From Pseudonocardia hydrocarbonoxydans (lineage in GTDB: Bacteria > Actinomycetota > Actinomycetes > Mycobacteriales > Pseudonocardiaceae), in assembly GCF_006539565.1 (NCBI RefSeq), contig NZ_BJNG01000014.1, positions 62,001 through 126,000 of the forward strand: 64,000 nt of DNA, in the 5' to 3' direction. Shown piece by piece: positions 56,912 through 64,000 of the stretch. The position numbers and the translations under genes were made by a program. Numbering within the stretch: position 1 is the stretch's first letter; each line of letters starts with the position of its first letter. The notes beneath the pieces are model-generated. The model saw only the letters and a program-made list of their open reading frames with translations. It was not told where the DNA came from and did no database searches.

Positions 56912-57982
56912 CTACAGCTCGATCTCGACGTCACCGGCGGCGCCCGACACGCAGGTCCGGACGGTGTCGCCCGGGGTGTCGTACAGCTCGCCGGTGTTGA
57001 GGTCACGGACCGCGCCCGAGCGCAGGCGCCCGACGCAGGTGTGGCAGATGCCCATGCGGCACCCGTTGGGCAGGACCGCACCGGCGGCCTCCCCGGCCAC
57101 CATGAGCGGGGTGCCGGGGCCCGCCTCGGCGGCGATGCCGCTGGTGGTGAAGGAGACGGTGCCGCCCGCGCTGTCGCCGGCGAAGGCCGGGGGGACGAAG
57201 CGCTCGACGTGCAGCGCGTCGGGGTCGCCGGAGCGCTCCCAGTGGGCGGTGAGGTCGTCGAGCATGCCCGCGGGGCCGCAGATCCAGGCCTGGCGCGCGG
57301 CCCAGTCGGGCACGCAGTCGCCGAGCGCGTCCGGGCTCAGCCGGCCCTCCAGCGCGGTGTGCCGCTCGACCAGGCGCAGCCCCGTCGACGCGGCCAGCGC
57401 GCGCAGCTCCAGGCCGAAGACGACGTCGCGCGGTGTGCGGTCGCAGTGCACGAGCACCGCGCCGTCGAGCGCGTCGGGTCGGGTGGCGGCCAGCTCGCGC
57501 AGCATCCCCATCACCGGGGTGATGCCGCTGCCCGCGGTGACGAACAGCAGCTTCTCCGGGACCGGCTGCGGGAGCACGAACTCGCCCGCGGGCGGGCCGA
57601 GGCGCAGCACCGTGCCGACCGGCGTGCGGTGTGCCAGCTCCCCGGACACCGCACCGCCGGGGATCGCGGTGACGGTGACGGCGAGCAGGTCGTCGGCGGG
57701 CCGGGAGGTGGCCGAGTAGGTGCGCCAGTGCCACACCCCGTCGAGCCGCACCCCGACGCCCACGAACTGCCCGGGCACGTGCCGGGTGCGTGCCCGGCCC
57801 GGCTTGAGCAGCAGCGTCGTGGTGTCGGCGGTCTCCCGGCGCAGGCCGACGACGCGCGCGTGCGGCTCGCTCGCGGACCACATCGGGTTCAGCGTGCCGA
57901 GCAGGTCGTCGGGCAGCAGGGGCTGCGTGAGCCATCCCGCTGCCGTGTAGGCCTGCCGGCCGATCGCACCCAGAACACCCAT
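56912..57982 (-). CDS. Ferredoxin reductase-type oxidoreductase, electron donor to desaturase
   Basis: A 356-aa protein joining a ferredoxin-NADP reductase module (FAD motif WRTYSATSRP, NAD motif KLLFVTAGSGITPVMGMLRE) to a C-terminal plant-type [2Fe-2S] domain (NGCRMGICHTCVGRL, then RTCVSGAAGD). It shuttles electrons from NAD(P)H through FAD and the cluster to the desaturase whose gene follows 10 bp downstream. The arrangement matches Rv3230c-DesA3. The gene starts the two-gene unit. Confidence 0.92.
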   Translation of the reverse strand: MGVLGAIGRQAYTAAGWLTQPLLPDDLLGTLNPMWSASEPHARVVGLRRETADTTTLLLKPGRARTRHVPGQFVGVGVRLDGVWHWRTYSATSRPADDLLAVTVTAIPGGAVSGELAHRTPVGTVLRLGPPAGEFVLPQPVPEKLLFVTAGSGITPVMGMLRELAATRPDALDGAVLVHCDRTPRDVVFGLELRALAASTGLRLVERHTALEGRLSPDALGDCVPDWAARQAWICGPAGMLDDLTAHWERSGDPDALHVERFVPPAFAGDSAGGTVSFTTSGIAAEAGPGTPLMVAGEAAGAVLPNGCRMGICHTCVGRLRSGAVRDLNTGELYDTPGDTVRTCVSGAAGDVEIEL

Positions 57983-58070
57983 GACCGCAACCGTATTGCG
58001 CTTTTCGACGAGACACCACGGCCTCGGCCACGACGAGCGGCCCGTTTCTGTGGCAGAACCCAAAGAACGG

Positions 58071-58796
58071 TCAGAAGCGCAGCTTGAGGGCGGTTTCCAC
58101 CAGGTCGTCGTTGCCGGTGCCCAGCCAGCCGTCCGGCCGGACCAGGACGTCCTCGAAGCCGATGCGGGTGTCGAGGTTGTTGCGCATGGCGTACTCGAGT
58201 ACCGGCCAGGCGCCGTCCTCCTCGCCGTGCAGCAGCACCGGGACGTCGAGCGTGCCCAGCGCGCGCAGGATGCGCAGGCCCTCGGCCACGGCCGTGTCGG
58301 GGTCGGGCACCGTCGACTCGGCGAGCACCCGCACCGTGCCCGGCGGGATCCCGGTGGTGCGCAGCGTGACGGCGTCACCGCCGGTCCACACCCCCAGCTC
58401 GACGCCGATGCCGACCGAGGCTGCGGCCGCGCACACGTCGGTCCAGCCCTTCTCGTGCACGTTGACCGAGCAGACGTCGGGCTTGCCCATCCCGAGCCGG
58501 CCCCAGGCCAGTACCGCCTCGATGCGCAACCGCGGGTCGGGCTGGATCCACCGGCCGGTGGTCACCCCGATCTCCATGTGCGGCACCTCGTTGCGGATGG
58601 CGGCCACCGCGTCGGCGACGTGCACCGGGTCGAGGGTCTCCTCGGCGTCGGGCCCCCGCGGGTGGACGTGCACCGAGGCGATGCCGTGCAGGGCCACCGC
58701 CCGGGCGTCCCGGGCGAGATGGCGGGCCAGCACGGGCAGCGCCGGGTGCGCGTCGGCGGGACGCGATCCGTTCAGAACTGCCTGCAGCACCGGCAC
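58071..58796 (-). CDS. BKACE (DUF849) beta-keto acid cleavage enzyme
   Basis: A 241-aa member of the DUF849 family, whose members use Zn2+ to react a beta-keto acid with acetyl-CoA, the first known being 3-keto-5-aminohexanoate cleavage enzyme of lysine fermentation. The zinc site is visible as the HxH of SVHVHPRGPDAEE; GVELGVWTGGDA carries the conserved Glu. It is shorter than the usual 270-300 aa, mainly at the N-terminus. GTG 58796 is chosen for the GAGGGGAG just upstream. The natural substrate is unknown. Confidence 0.82.
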   Translation of the reverse strand: MPVLQAVLNGSRPADAHPALPVLARHLARDARAVALHGIASVHVHPRGPDAEETLDPVHVADAVAAIRNEVPHMEIGVTTGRWIQPDPRLRIEAVLAWGRLGMGKPDVCSVNVHEKGWTDVCAAAASVGIGVELGVWTGGDAVTLRTTGIPPGTVRVLAESTVPDPDTAVAEGLRILRALGTLDVPVLLHGEEDGAWPVLEYAMRNNLDTRIGFEDVLVRPDGWLGTGNDDLVETALKLRF

Positions 58797-58874
58797 ACTC
58801 CCCTCACAGGGCGGATCGTAGCCCGGCCGACGATCCGGCACCCCGTCCGTGTGGAGACCCCACGAACCCGTCCG

Positions 58875-62649
<3,775 letters not shown>

Positions 62650-62674
62650 GCCCGCTGTCTACCAGGCGGGGACC

Positions 62675-63499
62675 TCAGGCCTTGCGGTAGCGGGCGTCGA
62701 ACAGGCAGTGGACGCCGAACGCGATCAGTCCCAGGGCGAGCAGCACGAGCAGCGGCGGCCCGTAGGGCTGGTCGGCGAGCACCTGCAGGGCGGCGTCGAG
62801 GGTGGTCGGGGACGCCGGGTCGTAGCGCACCGCGGCGATCACGATCAGCACCCCCGGCACGCCGTAGGCGACGCCGAGGGCCATCCAGCCGACCTGCCCG
62901 ACGCACGTGACGAGGGTGGAGCGGCGCAGCCCGGCGCCGCGCAGGTCGAGCTCGCGCAGGAACGTGTGCTGCACCCCGCGGCGCACCGCGTACGCCGACC
63001 CGATCACGACCGCGACCCCCGCGAGCCCCACCAGCACCGGTCCGCCCGGCCAGCCGAGCACCACCGAGGCGAACGAGGGCTGCGACGACGGGGCGCCGCC
63101 CTTCGCCGCGGTCGACGCCGCCGACCAGCCGAGCACGCCGAACAACCCGGCCTCGGCGAGGTTGATCGCGACGCGCAGCGCACGCTGCCGCAGCGGGACC
63201 CCGCGATGGCCCAGCACGGCCTCCGCGAGCTGCCACACCACCAGCGCCGCGAGCCCGACCGCGACCACCCACAGCAGCACCAGCCCGGGCCCCGTCGAGG
63301 CGACGGCCTGCAGCGCGCCCTTCTTGTCGGCCCGCTCGCGGTCGCCGAACGCCACCTGCACGGCGAGCGCCGCGACGAGCACGTGCACGAGCCCGTAGGA
63401 CACCAGCCCCACCCGGCCGACCGTCCGCAGGACGATCCCGGCACCTTCGCCCACCTCGCTGGGGGTCCCCTGGCCCACATCACTGGGGGTCTCGGACAC
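62675..63499 (-). CDS. DUF1206 membrane protein
   Basis: A 274-aa integral membrane protein with about six helices arranged as three similar pairs (VGLVSYGLVHVLVAALAVQV; ALRVAINLAEAGLFGVLGWS; QVGWMALGVAYGVPGVLIVI), the pattern of the DUF1206 family. Function unknown. The GTG at 63499 has AAGGAGG six nt upstream, one of the strongest ribosome-binding sites in the window. The N-terminus carries a short imperfect repeat (VGQGTPSEVGEG). Confidence 0.88.
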   Translation of the reverse strand: MSETPSDVGQGTPSEVGEGAGIVLRTVGRVGLVSYGLVHVLVAALAVQVAFGDRERADKKGALQAVASTGPGLVLLWVVAVGLAALVVWQLAEAVLGHRGVPLRQRALRVAINLAEAGLFGVLGWSAASTAAKGGAPSSQPSFASVVLGWPGGPVLVGLAGVAVVIGSAYAVRRGVQHTFLRELDLRGAGLRRSTLVTCVGQVGWMALGVAYGVPGVLIVIAAVRYDPASPTTLDAALQVLADQPYGPPLLVLLALGLIAFGVHCLFDARYRKA

Positions 63500-63610
63500 G
63501 GCGCGCCTCCTTCGGGTCGGACGAGCCTGCCACGCCGGTCGTGCTGGCGTCCGCCGGGTGGGGTGCTGCCACCCTCCCCCGGGCCGCCCCCGACGCCCGA
63601 CCCTCGACGG

Positions 63611-64000
63611 GTGGACACCGCACGCCTGCTGCGCACCCTGCCCTCCCTGCTCGCCGCGGGGGCGATCGCGCTGCTCGGCGCGGGCGTCGTGACGGTGGTC
63701 GCGCACGCCGGTGCCGCCCCGCCGGCCGCCCCCGTCGGCGCCCACGGCGGCGGGCACGGCACGCACGCCGGGCACGCCGGGCGTTCCGTCACCGACCTCA
63801 CGGGTCCCCGCGACGGCGTGCCCGACGTCGCGTTCACCCTCACCGCGCGGCACGCCGCCGTGACGCTGCCGACGGGGGCGACCGTCGACGCCCTCACCTT
63901 CGACGGCACCGCCCCCGGGCCCGAGCTCCGGGTCCGGGCCGGGCAGCTCGTCGAGGTGACGCTGCGCAACCTCGACGTCGACGAGGGCGTCACCCTGCAC
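63611..64000 (+). CDS. Multicopper oxidase family protein, 3' part outside window
   Basis: A frame open to the right edge, 130 codons seen. It starts with a transmembrane/signal segment (LPSLLAAGAIALLGAGVVTV), a His/Gly-rich linker (GAHGGGHGTHAGHAGR), then the beginning of a cupredoxin domain: TFDGTAPGPELRVRAGQLVE then VTLRN, the typical first block of multicopper oxidases and copper nitrite reductases. Copper ligands lie beyond the window. The GTG at 63611 is the likely start but its ribosome-binding site is weak. Confidence 0.8.
   Translation, partial: MDTARLLRTLPSLLAAGAIALLGAGVVTVVAHAGAAPPAAPVGAHGGGHGTHAGHAGRSVTDLTGPRDGVPDVAFTLTARHAAVTLPTGATVDALTFDGTAPGPELRVRAGQLVEVTLRNLDVDEGVTLH

Overview
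The window reads as chromosomal DNA of a high-GC actinobacterium: codon third positions are overwhelmingly G/C, many starts are GTG, and genes are packed with many 4-bp ATGA/GTGA overlaps. Gene order along most of the window matches, from memory, the Mycobacterium tuberculosis Rv2982c-Rv3015c block (gpsA, fbiD/cofC, ppk1, mutT1, hupB, leuD, leuC, IclR regulator, gltX with tRNA-Glu and tRNA-Gln, leuB, serA, ilvC-ilvN-ilvB, PH-domain protein, DoxX, LppZ, gatB-gatA-gatC, ACT protein, ligA, MetE-like). A Pseudonocardia-like member of the Pseudonocardiaceae is my best guess; no rRNA gene is present to confirm it.

Layout. 1-9 kb: an open-ended gene at the left edge, a DUF1932-type dehydrogenase, a CelD-like acyltransferase, a histidine kinase/response regulator pair, a cyanophycin-synthetase-like ATP-grasp protein, two polysaccharide deacetylases and a glycosyltransferase. 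9-11 kb: an RraA-like aldolase coupled to a second ATP-grasp ligase. 11-20 kb: HNH endonuclease, gamma-lyase-type PLP enzyme, gpsA-plsC, cofC, ppk1-nudix/SixA, UDP-glucose dehydrogenase. 20-25.5 kb: HupB, leuCD with divergent IclR regulator, membrane-anchored Hsp70. 25.6-33 kb: tRNA-Glu(CTC), tRNA-Gln(CTG), gltX, FAD monooxygenase, secreted EEP phosphatase, MFS transporter, Lrp regulator, cimA. 33-40.5 kb: EthD protein, a nuclease-fold-like gene bracketed by palindromes, leuB, serA, small envelope genes, nhaA. 40.5-46.6 kb: ilvBNC, PH protein, ilvD. 46.7-50.3 kb: kinase-like protein, DoxX, 2-hydroxyacid dehydrogenase, LppZ. 50.3-58.8 kb: gatCAB, ACT protein, PucR regulator, DesA3-like desaturase with its reductase, BKACE enzyme. 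58.9-64 kb: ligA, MetE-like protein, DUF1206 protein and the start of a multicopper oxidase.

The unifying theme is branched-chain amino acid supply: leuCD, leuB, cimA, ilvBNC and ilvD are all here. Two are preceded by leader peptides followed by terminators: an Ile-run leader before cimA and a Val/Leu leader before ilvB, so transcription attenuation is likely. A second theme is tRNA-dependent amidation: GltX, tRNA-Glu, tRNA-Gln and GatCAB are the set needed to make Gln-tRNA without a glutaminyl-tRNA synthetase.

The least expected structures are two families of interspersed palindromic repeats (one bracketing the nuclease-like orphan at 33.5-34.5 kb, one built from a 31-bp half-unit), and the envelope/exopolysaccharide-like cluster with two ATP-grasp enzymes. 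No CRISPR array, insertion sequence, integrase or prophage gene was seen.
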